The translations under genes and the position numbers were made by a program. A model generated the notes under the pieces. It was not told where the DNA came from, searched no databases, and saw nothing but the letters and a program-made list of their open reading frames with translations. 64,000 nt of DNA from Bog-473 sp963764305. Its GTDB lineage: Bacteria; Actinomycetota; Acidimicrobiia; Acidimicrobiales; RAAP-2. Positions 48,436-57,145 of this stretch are shown piece by piece (the stretch's first letter is position 1; each line of letters opens with the position of its first letter). The stretch covers positions 186,001 through 250,000 of the forward strand of contig CAVXSD010000006.1 in the NCBI GenBank assembly GCA_963764305.1. The letters run 5' to 3'.

Positions 48436-49644
48436 TCAGGGGAGATCGAGGGAGCGGAACACCATGCCGCTCCTGGGCTTCGGGCTGAAGAAGGTCGTCT
48501 TGGGGGGCATGCGCCGGCGCTCGTTGGCCCACTGGTCGATCTGCTTGACCGTCACCGGCCGGAGCAGGAAGGCCGCCTGGGCCTGGCCCTGCTGCAGCGC
48601 TTCCAACGCCTCGGCGACGCTGTGGCGGTGCATGACCTCGTGGGGCGGCAGCTGGGCGAGGACGGTGGCGATGACGTTCGAATCGAGGTCGTTGCCCTCC
48701 TGCTCCTGCACCTCGGCGTGCGCCAGTAGGAGGTAGGCCTCGCCGCCGACCACGAGGGCGAGGGAGCCGGAGTCCGCCAGCGCGCCGAGTGTCCGGTCGT
48801 CGGCCGCGCCGGCCCGGACGACATCGAACCACTGTCCCAGTGTTTCGACGACGTCGAAGTCCCCGGGCAGCCCGCTGAGCGTCCGGTGGATGGCACCGAC
48901 GGTCAGCTGGTCCTCGGACAGCTCCACCACCAGTGCCATCACCAGGTCGTACGGCCCGGGGACGCCGCCATTGGCCCGCCGGCACTCCTCCTGGTAGGCC
49001 AGTGCCGTCTCATAGCGGTGGTGCCCGTCGGCGAGGACCACCGGGGCGGTCGCCACCGCGGCTCCGACGGCCGCCACCGTGTCTGCGTCGCTCAGCACCC
49101 AGAGCTGGTGCCGGACCCCGTCGTCGTCGTAGACATCGGCCACCGGGTCGTCGTCGGTGGGGTCGAACGTCGCCGTGACCCCGCCCGCCATGGAGAGGCC
49201 CCAGATGGGGGACAGGTTGGCCCGTGTGGCCCGCAGCAGGTCCAGGCGGTCGCTCTTGGGCTTGGGGAGGGTCTGCTCGTGCGGGAGGATGTCGCTCTCC
49301 TCGCCCGGCTCGGCCAGCAGGCCCAGCGCACCGATGACGCCCGTCGTGACGCGCCCCGACGCGTCGGTCATCCGGTACGGGTAGAGGCTGGGTCCCGGAT
49401 CGGCCACGATGATCCCCTTGGCCTGCCACCTGGTGAACAGGTCGGTCGCCACGGCGTAGCGGTCGCGCCCGCCGGAGAGGTCCGCCTCGGGCAGCTCGAC
49501 CAGCACCGCGTTGGCCCGATGCCGGGCAGCCAGGTGCGCCCGCTCGGTGGCCGAGATCACGTCGTACGGCGGGGCGATGACCTGGGCGAGCGGTGCAACC
49601 TCGGGACGGTAGCGCAGGCCCTGGAACGGTTCGAAGCGGGGCAC
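48436..49644 (-). CDS. DUF1015-family protein
   Basis: The 402-residue protein starts V-P-R-F-E-P-F-Q-G-L-R-Y (GTG) and shows the family pattern: VIAPPYDVIS, the SLYPYRMTD segment, ILPHEQTLPKPKSDRLDLLRA, VLADGHHRYETAL and the C-terminal RMPPKTTFFSPKPRSGMVFRSLD. DUF1015 proteins are widespread and conserved, but their biochemical role is not established. GTG 49644 was chosen over the upstream in-frame codon because the family begins here, and CAGAGT lies 6 nt upstream. It is divergent from the phosphatidyltransferase gene with 59 bp between starts. Confidence 0.9.
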   Translation of the reverse strand: MPRFEPFQGLRYRPEVAPLAQVIAPPYDVISATERAHLAARHRANAVLVELPEADLSGGRDRYAVATDLFTRWQAKGIIVADPGPSLYPYRMTDASGRVTTGVIGALGLLAEPGEESDILPHEQTLPKPKSDRLDLLRATRANLSPIWGLSMAGGVTATFDPTDDDPVADVYDDDGVRHQLWVLSDADTVAAVGAAVATAPVVLADGHHRYETALAYQEECRRANGGVPGPYDLVMALVVELSEDQLTVGAIHRTLSGLPGDFDVVETLGQWFDVVRAGAADDRTLGALADSGSLALVVGGEAYLLLAHAEVQEQEGNDLDSNVIATVLAQLPPHEVMHRHSVAEALEALQQGQAQAAFLLRPVTVKQIDQWANERRRMPPKTTFFSPKPRSGMVFRSLDLP

Positions 49645-49703
49645 CGCGCCACTCTGGCACACGGCAGACGGGGTCGTTGCGGGGCACTCCCTAGACTCGG
49701 TGC

Positions 49704-50297
49704 GTGGACGACGACGGCTTGGACCGGATCCTCACCGTTCCCAACGTCGTCACCATGCTGCGGCTTCTCTGCATCCCGCTCTTCCTGTGGCTGCTCTTCG
49801 GGGCGCATCGGCAGACCGCCGCCGCGGTCCTCCTCGCCGTGCTCGGCGCCACCGACTGGGTCGACGGCTATGTGGCGCGGCGCTACGGCCAGGTGTCGAC
49901 GTTGGGCAAGGTGCTCGACCCGACGGCCGACCGGCTGCTCGTCGGCACGGCGGTGATCTCCATCATGATCTACGGCGCGGTGCCGCTGTGGTTCGGCTTG
50001 GCCACTGTTGCCCGCGAGGTCCTGGTGTCGGGCATGGTGATCCTGCTGGCCGCCATGGGCGCCGCGCGTATCGATGTGTTGTGGGTGGGCAAGGCGGGCA
50101 CCTTTGGCTTGATGTTCGCCTACCCGACCTTTCTCCTCGGCTACGGGACCGCCGGCTGGCAGGAGCCGATCCGGGTGATCGCCTGGGTCACGGGCCTGAT
50201 CGGGCTCTCGCTCGCATGGTGGGCCGCGGGGAGCTACATCGCACCGGCTCGTCGCGCGCTGCGTGAGGGCCGGGCGGCCCGCAGGAGCACGGTATGA
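49704..50297 (+). CDS. CDP-alcohol phosphatidyltransferase (PgsA-like)
   Basis: The 197-residue membrane enzyme has about six helices and the family signature DxxDGxxARxxxxxxxxGxxxDxxxD: D51, D54, D72 and D76 in DWVDGYVARR...GKVLDPTAD. Such enzymes transfer a phosphatidyl group from CDP-diacylglycerol to an alcohol (glycerol phosphate, inositol phosphate or another). The acceptor cannot be told from sequence alone. GTG 49704 has TAGACT (49692-49697) exactly 6 nt upstream, so it is likely leaderless. The TGA overlaps the ATG of the following fusion gene. Confidence 0.88.
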   Translation: MDDDGLDRILTVPNVVTMLRLLCIPLFLWLLFGAHRQTAAAVLLAVLGATDWVDGYVARRYGQVSTLGKVLDPTADRLLVGTAVISIMIYGAVPLWFGLATVAREVLVSGMVILLAAMGAARIDVLWVGKAGTFGLMFAYPTFLLGYGTAGWQEPIRVIAWVTGLIGLSLAWWAAGSYIAPARRALREGRAARRSTV

Positions 50298-52786
50298 AGG
50301 CAGTGATCATGGCCGGTGGCGAGGGCACCCGGTTGCGGCCGCAGACCTCGAACCTGCCCAAGCCGATGCTGCCCCTCGTGGGGCGACCGATGATGGAGCA
50401 CATCGTGTCGCTGTTGCGACGCCATGGGATCACCGACATCGTCGTCACGGTCGCCTTCCTGCCCAACGCCATTCGCAGCTACTTCGGTGACGGGAGTGAG
50501 CTCGGGGTGTCGATGGTCTACGCCACCGAGGAGTCGCCGCTCGGCACGGCCGGCTCGGTACGCAACGCGCGCGAGCAATTGACCGAGCGCTTCCTCGTGA
50601 TCTCGGGGGACGTCCTCACTGACATCGACCTCAGCGCGGTGATCGCCTTCCACGACAAGAACGAGGCGCTGGCCACCATCGCGCTGTGCGCGGTGGAGAA
50701 CCCCCTCGAGTTCGGCATCGTGATCACGCGGGAGGACGGGACGATCGAGCGCTTCCTCGAGAAGCCGGGGTGGGGTCAGGTGTTCAGTGACACCATCAAC
50801 ACGGGCATCTACGTGCTCGAGCCCGAGGTCTTCGACCGCATCCCAGCTGGCCGGTCGGTCGATTTCTCCGGTGAGGTGTTCCCGGCCGTGCTCGAGGCCG
50901 GCCAACCCCTCTACGGCTACGTGGCCGACGGCTACTGGGAGGACGTGGGCACGACCGCGGCCTACCTCAAGGCGCACGAGGACATCCTCGACGGAAAGGT
51001 CGAGGTGGACGTAGCGGGCTTCGAGCTCCGCCCGGGCATCTGGGTCGGCAAGGGCTCCTCCATCGACCCCTCGGTCCGCATCGACTCGCCGGTGTTCGTC
51101 GGCGAGAACTGCACCATCGATCCGGACGTCGTGCTCGGGGCCTACTCGACCGTCGGCGCGAACACCCAGGTAGCGGCGCGGGCCGAACTCCAGCGGTCGG
51201 TCATCGGCGAGAACTCCTATCTGGGGCCGGCCACCCGGGTGGAGGGCGCGGTGCTGGGGCGGTCGTGCGACCTGCGGACCGGGGCTCGCATCGAGCCCGG
51301 GGCGGTCGTGGGCGAAGGCTGCCTGGTCGGCGCCCACGCCGAGGTGCGCAGCGACGTCAAGGTCTACCCGTACAAGGTGGTCGAGGCCGCGGCCCAGGTC
51401 AACGCGTCCATCGTGTGGGAGTCGGGCGGGTCACGGACCCTGTTCGGCCCCGAGGGCGTCCAGGGCATCGCCAACGTCGACATCAGCCCCGAGCTGGCGG
51501 TGCGCCTGGCCAAGGCCTGGGCGTCGGGCTTCGAGAAGGGCTCGTCGATCACCGCCTCGCGCGACACGAGCCGGGTCGCCCGTGTGCTCAAGCGCGCCCT
51601 CATGGTCGGATGCAACTCGGTCGGGGTGAACGTCAACGACCTCGAGTTGGCCACAGTGCCGGTGACCCGGCACCACGTCCGCATGCGCGGCAACCGTGCG
51701 GGCCTCACCGTCCGACTCAGCCCGGACGACCCGCAGTCGGTGGTGATCCGCTTCTTCGACGAGCGCGGCATCGACCTCTCCGAGGGAGACCAGCGCCGGG
51801 TCGAGCGCATGTACCACCGAGAGGAGTTCCGCCGGGTCACCGCGGGGGAGATCGGGGACATCGACTTCTCGCCCCGCACGATCGAGCTGTATACGGCTGA
51901 CATCGTCGAGGCGTTCGCGCTCCGCCGGAATCCCGGGCGCCAGGTGAAGCTGGTCCTCGACCTGTCGTACGGCGCCGCCAGCCTCGTCATGCCCAATTTG
52001 CTGGCGAAGGTCGGAGCCGATGTGCTCAGCATCAACCCCTACGCGCAGACGCCGGGCATGATCTCGGTCGACCCTGCCGTCAGCGAGGCCAGGGTGGCGG
52101 AGGCCGTCCGCGGGTCGGGTGCTGATCTTGGCGTGGTCATCGATGCCGGAGGCGAGCGGCTGACCCTGATCGACGGCACGGGACACGTGCTGTCCGACGA
52201 CGAGGCGATCATGGCCTTCCTCGAGCTGTCGACGAAGGCCGGGGTCACCGGTCGGGTCGCGCTCCCGGTGACCGCGAGCGATCGCACCGTGCGCCGCTGT
52301 CGCGAGCTGGGGGTGGAGTTGATGCTGACGCCCTTGTCGCCGTCGGGGTTGCTCGAGGCCGCAGCGTCGGGCGGCGTGTCCTTTGCCTCCGACCAGCGGG
52401 GCGGGTACGTCTTCCCGGCGTTCCTGCCCGCCTTCGACGCCGCCGCCGCCCTGGCCTGCCTGATGTCGCTCCTGGAGGACGGCTCGACCCCCCTGGCCGA
52501 GATCGTCGACGCCACCCCGCCCATGCCCATCCTGCGGGGCGAGGTGCCGACCCCAATGGAGCAGAAGGGTCTGATCATGCGGACGCTCATGGAGCAGCTG
52601 ACCGACGAGGGGGCCGAGCTCGTCCTCGTGGACGGCATCAAGGTGGTGTCCGACCAGGGGTGGGTCCTGCTGGTGCCCGACCCCGCCGAGCCGGTCACCC
52701 ACGTCTGGGCCGAGGGATCGGACCTGGGGTCGTCAGAAGCCTTGGTGGCGACCTACGTGGAGCGGATCACCGCGATGCTGCCCTGA
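50294..52786 (+). CDS. Mannose-1-phosphate guanylyltransferase / phosphomannomutase-like fusion
   Basis: The 830-residue protein has three parts. Residues 1-230 are a nucleotidyltransferase with VIMAGGEGTRLRPQTSNLPKPMLPL and the LVISGDVLTDIDL metal site. Residues 245-370 are a left-handed beta-helix of hexapeptide repeats. Residues 380-830 are an alpha-phosphohexomutase-like region. In that last region the TASHNP phosphoserine loop is not recognisable: the best candidate is degenerate, around GLTVRLSPDDPQ, so mutase activity may be lost. It should make GDP-mannose or a related sugar nucleotide for cell-envelope glycans. It is coupled (ATGA overlap) to the lipid gene before it. Confidence 0.88.
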   Translation: MKAVIMAGGEGTRLRPQTSNLPKPMLPLVGRPMMEHIVSLLRRHGITDIVVTVAFLPNAIRSYFGDGSELGVSMVYATEESPLGTAGSVRNAREQLTERFLVISGDVLTDIDLSAVIAFHDKNEALATIALCAVENPLEFGIVITREDGTIERFLEKPGWGQVFSDTINTGIYVLEPEVFDRIPAGRSVDFSGEVFPAVLEAGQPLYGYVADGYWEDVGTTAAYLKAHEDILDGKVEVDVAGFELRPGIWVGKGSSIDPSVRIDSPVFVGENCTIDPDVVLGAYSTVGANTQVAARAELQRSVIGENSYLGPATRVEGAVLGRSCDLRTGARIEPGAVVGEGCLVGAHAEVRSDVKVYPYKVVEAAAQVNASIVWESGGSRTLFGPEGVQGIANVDISPELAVRLAKAWASGFEKGSSITASRDTSRVARVLKRALMVGCNSVGVNVNDLELATVPVTRHHVRMRGNRAGLTVRLSPDDPQSVVIRFFDERGIDLSEGDQRRVERMYHREEFRRVTAGEIGDIDFSPRTIELYTADIVEAFALRRNPGRQVKLVLDLSYGAASLVMPNLLAKVGADVLSINPYAQTPGMISVDPAVSEARVAEAVRGSGADLGVVIDAGGERLTLIDGTGHVLSDDEAIMAFLELSTKAGVTGRVALPVTASDRTVRRCRELGVELMLTPLSPSGLLEAAASGGVSFASDQRGGYVFPAFLPAFDAAAALACLMSLLEDGSTPLAEIVDATPPMPILRGEVPTPMEQKGLIMRTLMEQLTDEGAELVLVDGIKVVSDQGWVLLVPDPAEPVTHVWAEGSDLGSSEALVATYVERITAMLP

Positions 52787-52822
52787 GCCCGGGGGTCCGA
52801 TGGTCCGGTATGGTCGCTCGGC

Positions 52823-53203
52823 ATGAACATCCCCGAAGATCTCCGTTATTCGCCGGAGCATGAGTGGGTGCGCCTCGATGGGACGAGGGTGCGGGTGGGG
52901 ATCACGGACTACGCCCAGGACGCGCTCGGTGACATCGTGTTCGTCGACTTGCCCGCCGTGGGGAGCGCGGTCGAGGCCGGGGGACAGCTCGGCGAGGTGG
53001 AGTCCACCAAGTCGGTGTCCGAGATCTACGCACCGCTTGCCGGCACCGTCACCGCGGTGAACGACGCGCTCACCGCGGGGCCGGAGCGGATCAACCAGGA
53101 CCCCTATGGTGAGGGGTGGCTCTGCGAACTGGAGCTGGCGCCGCATGCGGACCCGGGCGGTCTCCTCGACGCGGTCGCCTATGGCGACCTGACAGCCGAC
53201 TGA
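52823..53203 (+). CDS. gcvH: Glycine cleavage system H protein
   Basis: The 126-residue lipoyl-carrier protein has the pattern YSPEHEWVRLDGTRVRVGITDYAQDALGDIVFVDLP. The lipoylated K63 is in VESTKSVSEIYAPLAG, and NQDPYGEGWLCELE closes it. It shuttles the aminomethyl group between GcvP and GcvT. TATGGT (52809-52814) lies 8 nt upstream. The next genes (FHA, MerR, bifunctional nuclease) keep the order found around Rv1826 in M. tuberculosis, where GarA regulates glutamate and 2-oxoglutarate metabolism. Confidence 0.95.
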   Translation: MNIPEDLRYSPEHEWVRLDGTRVRVGITDYAQDALGDIVFVDLPAVGSAVEAGGQLGEVESTKSVSEIYAPLAGTVTAVNDALTAGPERINQDPYGEGWLCELELAPHADPGGLLDAVAYGDLTAD

Positions 53204-53268
53204 CCTGGAGTTCGGGAGCGGGATGAAGGCTGGAGAAGTCGCTCGTGGGGTGGGGTACCGTGGACGCC

Positions 53269-53739
53269 GTGTTCTGTCACAACTGTGGGCACCGGAATCC
53301 GGAGGGTGTCAACTTCTGCTCCTCGTGCGGCCACGCGCTGCTCGCGGACGGCGATGACGCCACCATCACGCTCCAACCCACCGACGACGGTGACGCAACA
53401 GAGGATCGCCCCGATGTCACCTTGGTCGAGGTCCCGCACGGCGCCGGCGTCCTCGTCGTCACGCGCGGCCCGAACATCGGGGCGCGCTACCTCCTCGGCG
53501 AGAACGTCGTCAAGGCTGGCCGGCATCCGGAGAGCGACATCTTCCTCGACGACATCACGGTGTCGCGCCGCCACGTGGAGATCTCACCCAAGGACGGGGC
53601 CTACTGGGTGCGGGACGTGGGTTCATTGAACGGGACCTACGTGAACCGGGAGCGGATCGACGAGGCGCCGCTCGCCCCGGGTGACGAGGTGCAGATCGGG
53701 AAGTTCAAGCTCGTCTACCTGGTGGCTGGAAACGAGTGA
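53269..53739 (+). CDS. Zinc-ribbon plus FHA domain protein (GarA-like)
   Basis: The 156-residue protein starts with a zinc ribbon (M-F-C-H-N-C-G...F-C-S-S-C-G, two CxxC pairs) and ends with a forkhead-associated domain with GRHPESDIFLDDITVSRRHVEI and a DVGSLNGTYVNRERI strand. FHA domains bind phosphothreonine. In mycobacteria GarA, next to gcvH, controls 2-oxoglutarate-using enzymes. The start GTG 53269 has TACCGT (53256-53261) 7 nt upstream and gives a zinc ribbon starting M-F-C. A longer GTG start at 53245 with GGAGAAG upstream is also possible. The stop overlaps the MerR start (GTGA). A threonine-containing segment (ATITLQPTDD) could be the kinase target. Confidence 0.88.
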   Translation: MFCHNCGHRNPEGVNFCSSCGHALLADGDDATITLQPTDDGDATEDRPDVTLVEVPHGAGVLVVTRGPNIGARYLLGENVVKAGRHPESDIFLDDITVSRRHVEISPKDGAYWVRDVGSLNGTYVNRERIDEAPLAPGDEVQIGKFKLVYLVAGNE

Positions 53740-54913
53740 CCAGCCGTACCTACCTCTCCATCGGTGATGTCCTGACCCTCCTGCGCGAGGAGTTCCCGGA
53801 TGTCACGATCTCGAAGATCCGGTTCCTCGAGAGCCAGGGCCTGGTCAATCCCGAGCGCTCACCCTCGGGGTACCGCAAGTTCTTCGAACACGATGTCGAG
53901 CGGCTCCGCTGGGTGTTGCGCCAGCAGCGGGAGCACTTCCTGCCCCTGAAGGTGATCCGGGACCGGCTGGCCGACGGGGACCTCGACGACCACCTGGGAC
54001 CCGAGGGGCCGAACGGCAAGTCGGCGCAGCCGGCCCACGTCGCCGCTGTCGCCGGCGCGACATCCGACTACGGCCATGAGCAGCCGACCAAAGCCGACGA
54101 GGAGGCGATGGCCCGCATCCTTGCCGACGCGACGCGCCCGCGCCGCCGCGCGCCTCCCGGAAGAGGCCCAGCCCCGTCGAGGGCTCCAGGTCGTGGGGGA
54201 GGACGAGAGCTCGCCACGCGCGGCGACAGGGTCCGCCGCGCCGCGTGAAGTGGCGAGTGCCGAGCCGCCGCGCCGCGCCGCCGCGGAACGCCGTGGCGAT
54301 GCCGTCGCGCCAGCGAGCGGTCGCACGGGCGCGGCGCCTCAGGCGTCGCCCGGCCCGGCCGGACGCGCCAACGGGACGGCACTGCCCCATGAGACGGGCA
54401 CGACCCTGTCGCCCCGCGGGGAGCCGGCCGCCGGCGAGGCGGGACCGCGGCAAGACGGGCAAGGCGGCGGCGGCCGGCCCACAGACCACGGCGGCGGCCA
54501 GCCCACCGACCACGGGGGCGGCCATCGTCACCGGCGCCAGCTTGTCCGCCGACGAACTCTGCGCGGCCAGCGGCCTGTCGCTCGAGGAGGTGGCGGGACT
54601 CAAGAGCTTCGGCCTCTTGGAGTCCGTCACGGTGGCGGGCATCGAGACCTATGACGAGAACGCGCTCACGACGGCCAACCTCGCCGCGGCGTTCGGGTCC
54701 TTCGGGATCGAGCCGCGCCACCTGCGCCTCTACAAGAACGCCGCAGACCGTGAACTGGGCCTTATCGAGCAGGTCGTCATCCCTCTCCTGCGGCAACGGA
54801 ACCCCGAATCCCGCCAGCGGGCGGTGGAGCGAGCCGATCAGCTGGCTGCGCTCGGGCAGTCCATGCGGGCCACGTTGCTCCGCCAGGCCCTCCGGCGCCA
54901 TCTGGGGGGGTGA
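53736..54913 (+). CDS. MerR-family regulator with long linker (two frameshifts)
   Basis: The N-terminal winged-helix of MerR type (about residues 5-75: YLSIGDVLTLLREEF, KIRFLESQGLVNPERSPSGYRKF) is followed by a low-complexity Ala/Arg/Pro/Gly stretch. A C-terminal domain (SADELCAASGLSLEEVAGLKSFGLLESV ... RNPESRQRAVERADQLAAL) matches the Rv1828-type protein. One base must be skipped near 54131 and another between about 54260 and 54550. With both, the product is about 391 residues, against about 250 in mycobacteria, so the linker is long even after correction. Either the extra linker or poor sequence in this GC-rich stretch explains it. It follows the FHA gene with overlap. Confidence 0.8.
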
Positions 54914-54946
54914 CGCAGCGCCGGCATCCGGCGCTACATTTCAGTC

Positions 54947-55447
54947 ATGGTCCGTGTGCTCCTCCGTGCTGTCAGGGTGGACCTGCAGTCGAACACGCCG
55001 GTGCTCCTGCTGCAGGAGACCGAGGGTGAAGGACGGACCCTGCCGATCTTCATCGGGAGCCCGGAGGCAACGGCCATCGCCTACGCCCTGCAGGGAGTGA
55101 CCATGCCGCGACCCCTCACCCACGACCTGATGAAGGACATGCTGGGCGCCCTCGACATCAGCGTCGAGCGGGTCATCATCACGGAGTTGCGGGCGTCCAC
55201 CTACTATGCCGAGATGCATCTCGTGCGGGGTGAGGAGCGGACCATCGTGTCGAGCCGGCCATCCGACGCCGTGGCGGTGGCGGTGCGGACCGAGTCGCCG
55301 CTCTTCGTGTCCGACGAGCTGATGGAATCCGAGGGGATCATCCTCGCGCTTGACACCGAAGACGAAGAGGACGACACACCGGACGAATTGGTTGGACAGT
55401 TCCGGCAGTTCCTCGACTCGGTGCGCCCCGAGGACTTCGAGGGTTGA
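54947..55447 (+). CDS. Bifunctional nuclease domain protein (DUF151)
   Basis: The 166-residue protein shows the DUF151 pattern: LLLQETEGEGRTLPIFIGSPEATAIA, RPLTHDLMKDMLGAL, the YYAEMHLVRGE strand and RPSDAVAVAVRTESPLFV. The C-terminus is acidic (EDEEDDTPDE). The family is named for a plant/bacterial nuclease activity, while its role in actinobacteria is not settled. TACATT (54935-54940) lies exactly 6 nt before the ATG. The gene ends with a TTGA overlap with the lipoprotein gene. Confidence 0.92.
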   Translation: MVRVLLRAVRVDLQSNTPVLLLQETEGEGRTLPIFIGSPEATAIAYALQGVTMPRPLTHDLMKDMLGALDISVERVIITELRASTYYAEMHLVRGEERTIVSSRPSDAVAVAVRTESPLFVSDELMESEGIILALDTEDEEDDTPDELVGQFRQFLDSVRPEDFEG

Positions 55448-56070
55448 CGCCGGCCCGCTGGGCGCTCGCCCTCGTGGCGTGCGCCCCGGTTGTCCTCGCG
55501 GCCTGCAGCAGCAGTCCGAGCCGTCCGAAGTCGACCACGACCTCCAGCCGCCCTGCGACGTCGACGACGACCTCCAGCCGCCCTGCGACGTCGACCACGA
55601 CATCGACGGCGCCCTCCACGACGACGTCGACCGGTGCGGCGTCCACCGCATGCACCCACATCACGGCCGCGGCCGGCCAGGGTCAGGGAGCGGCGGGGAC
55701 GATCACGGGCGTGATCACCGTCACCAACGCCGGGACTTCACCGTGCACGGTCGACGGCTATCCCACGATGGCGCTCTTCTCCGGGAGTGGCGCGCCGCTC
55801 ACGATCACGCTGGTGAACGGACTGTCGGTGTCGATCTCGACTCCGGCCAATGCGCCGCCGTCGTCCTTCTCGGTGGCGCCGTCCTCCACTGCGCAGTTCG
55901 CCTACCAGTTCTCGGATGTCCCGGTCGGCTCGGAGACGAGCTGCCCGACCTCCGAAGCGGCCAGCGTCACCATGCCGGCTGCGACAACGGCCTCGCCGAA
56001 GTTCCAACTGGCCATCGGCCCCTGCGGCAACGGGACGATCAGGGTCTCGCCCGTCTACGCGGGCTCCTGA
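55444..56070 (+). CDS. Lipoprotein, DUF4232-like
   Basis: A TTG start at 55444 overlaps the nuclease stop. The 208-residue product has a signal sequence with lipobox L-A-A-C (Cys near residue 21), a Ser/Thr/Pro/Arg linker and a beta-rich domain with CTHITAAAGQGQGAAGTITGVITV and TSPCTVDGYP. Two further cysteine pairs may form disulfides. The domain resembles DUF4232, found in secreted actinobacterial lipoproteins. The linker is encoded partly by a 30-bp tandem repeat at 55531-55600. Cell-surface location is likely, function unknown. Confidence 0.78.
   Translation: MTPARWALALVACAPVVLAACSSSPSRPKSTTTSSRPATSTTTSSRPATSTTTSTAPSTTTSTGAASTACTHITAAAGQGQGAAGTITGVITVTNAGTSPCTVDGYPTMALFSGSGAPLTITLVNGLSVSISTPANAPPSSFSVAPSSTAQFAYQFSDVPVGSETSCPTSEAASVTMPAATTASPKFQLAIGPCGNGTIRVSPVYAGS
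55531..55600 (+). repeat. 30-bp tandem repeat in the lipoprotein linker
   Basis: A 30-nt unit starting TCGACCACGACCTCCAGCC occurs at 55531-55560 and, with one mismatch, at 55561-55590. A partial third copy follows. It encodes the repeated S/T/R/P linker, so length variation would keep the frame. Confidence 0.85.
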
Positions 56071-56082
56071 CGCCCGGAGCGA

Positions 56083-57078
56083 TCAGGAGCGCACAGCAGG
56101 GCTGACCAGGATCCGCCCGCGCACGGCGGCGTCGAGCACCCGGTCGAGCGCCGTCGTCAGGCCGTCGAGCCCGATCTCTTCGTTGACCATTTCCTCGCAG
56201 TGCTCGAGGGGGAACGCGTCGGCCATCTCCGTCCAGAGCTCGCGCCGCTCGTCGATCGGGGTCGCCACCGTGTCGATCCCAAGCAGAGCAACACCGCGCA
56301 CGATGAAGGGATAGATCGTCGTGGCCAGATCGTTGCCACCGGTCAGCCCACTGGCCGCCACCGCGCCTCCGTAGCGGACGGTGCGCAGGGCTTCGGCCAG
56401 CGCCCTCCCGCCAACACAGTCCACGACGCCGGCCCAGAGCTGGGGACCCAACGTCCGGCCGTCGGCCTCGGTGAACTCGCGCCCGACCACCTGCGTCGCC
56501 CCCAGGCCCTTGAGGTACTCGTGCTCCGCGGTCTTGCCCGACGAGGCCACCACCTCGAAGCCCGCCTTGGCCAGCAACGCCACGGCGGCGCTCCCGACAC
56601 CGCCCGATGCGCCGGTCACCAAAATCGGTCCCTCACCGGGCTTCGTGCCGTGCTGGACGAGACGGCGGAGGGACAGGAGGGCGGTGCAACCGGCCAGTCC
56701 GATGATGGCGGCGGTGCGGCAGGTCAAGGCGTCCGGCAGGGGGACGACCCAGTCGGCCGGGACCCGCGCGTAGGCGGCGAAGCCGCCGTGCCGGTCCACC
56801 CCGAGGTCGTAGCCCTGCACCAGGACGCGCTCACCCGGCTTGAAGTCCGGGCTCGTGCTCTCCTCGACGCTTCCGGCGAGCTCCACGCCCGGGACGAGCG
56901 GAAAGACCCGCGCCACGCGGTTTCCCGGGCGGGTCACCATGGCGTCCTTGAAGTTGATGGCAGACCACTCGACCCGGATGAGGACCTCGCCCGCCGGAAG
57001 GTCGGTGTCGGCGAGCTCGACGACTGCGGGTCGGATGACCGCCCCAGCCTTCGAGAGCAGGTAGGCCGGGAAGCGCAC
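56083..57078 (-). CDS. AcuI/YhdH-type NADPH-dependent acrylyl-CoA reductase-like oxidoreductase
   Basis: This 331-residue medium-chain dehydrogenase lacks the structural-zinc motif. It starts V-R-F-P-A-Y-L-L and shows VEWSAINFKDAM, GVELAGSVEES, VLVQGYDLGVDRHGGFAAYARV, the Rossmann VTGASGGVGSAAVALLAKAGF and ALEHCEEMVNEEIGLDGL. The closest known group is AcuI/YhdH, which reduces acrylyl-CoA to propionyl-CoA, though the true substrate is uncertain. GTG 57078 has TACAGT (57085-57090 on the minus strand) exactly 6 nt upstream. It is divergent from the S9 peptidase, with 67 bp between starts. Confidence 0.87.
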   Translation of the reverse strand: MRFPAYLLSKAGAVIRPAVVELADTDLPAGEVLIRVEWSAINFKDAMVTRPGNRVARVFPLVPGVELAGSVEESTSPDFKPGERVLVQGYDLGVDRHGGFAAYARVPADWVVPLPDALTCRTAAIIGLAGCTALLSLRRLVQHGTKPGEGPILVTGASGGVGSAAVALLAKAGFEVVASSGKTAEHEYLKGLGATQVVGREFTEADGRTLGPQLWAGVVDCVGGRALAEALRTVRYGGAVAASGLTGGNDLATTIYPFIVRGVALLGIDTVATPIDERRELWTEMADAFPLEHCEEMVNEEIGLDGLTTALDRVLDAAVRGRILVSPAVRS

Positions 57079-57145
57079 AGGCTCACTGTAGAGGCCGTGG
57101 TCGGCGCCTCCGGGCACGCTCCGCCGCAACGGGTACGTTCGGACC

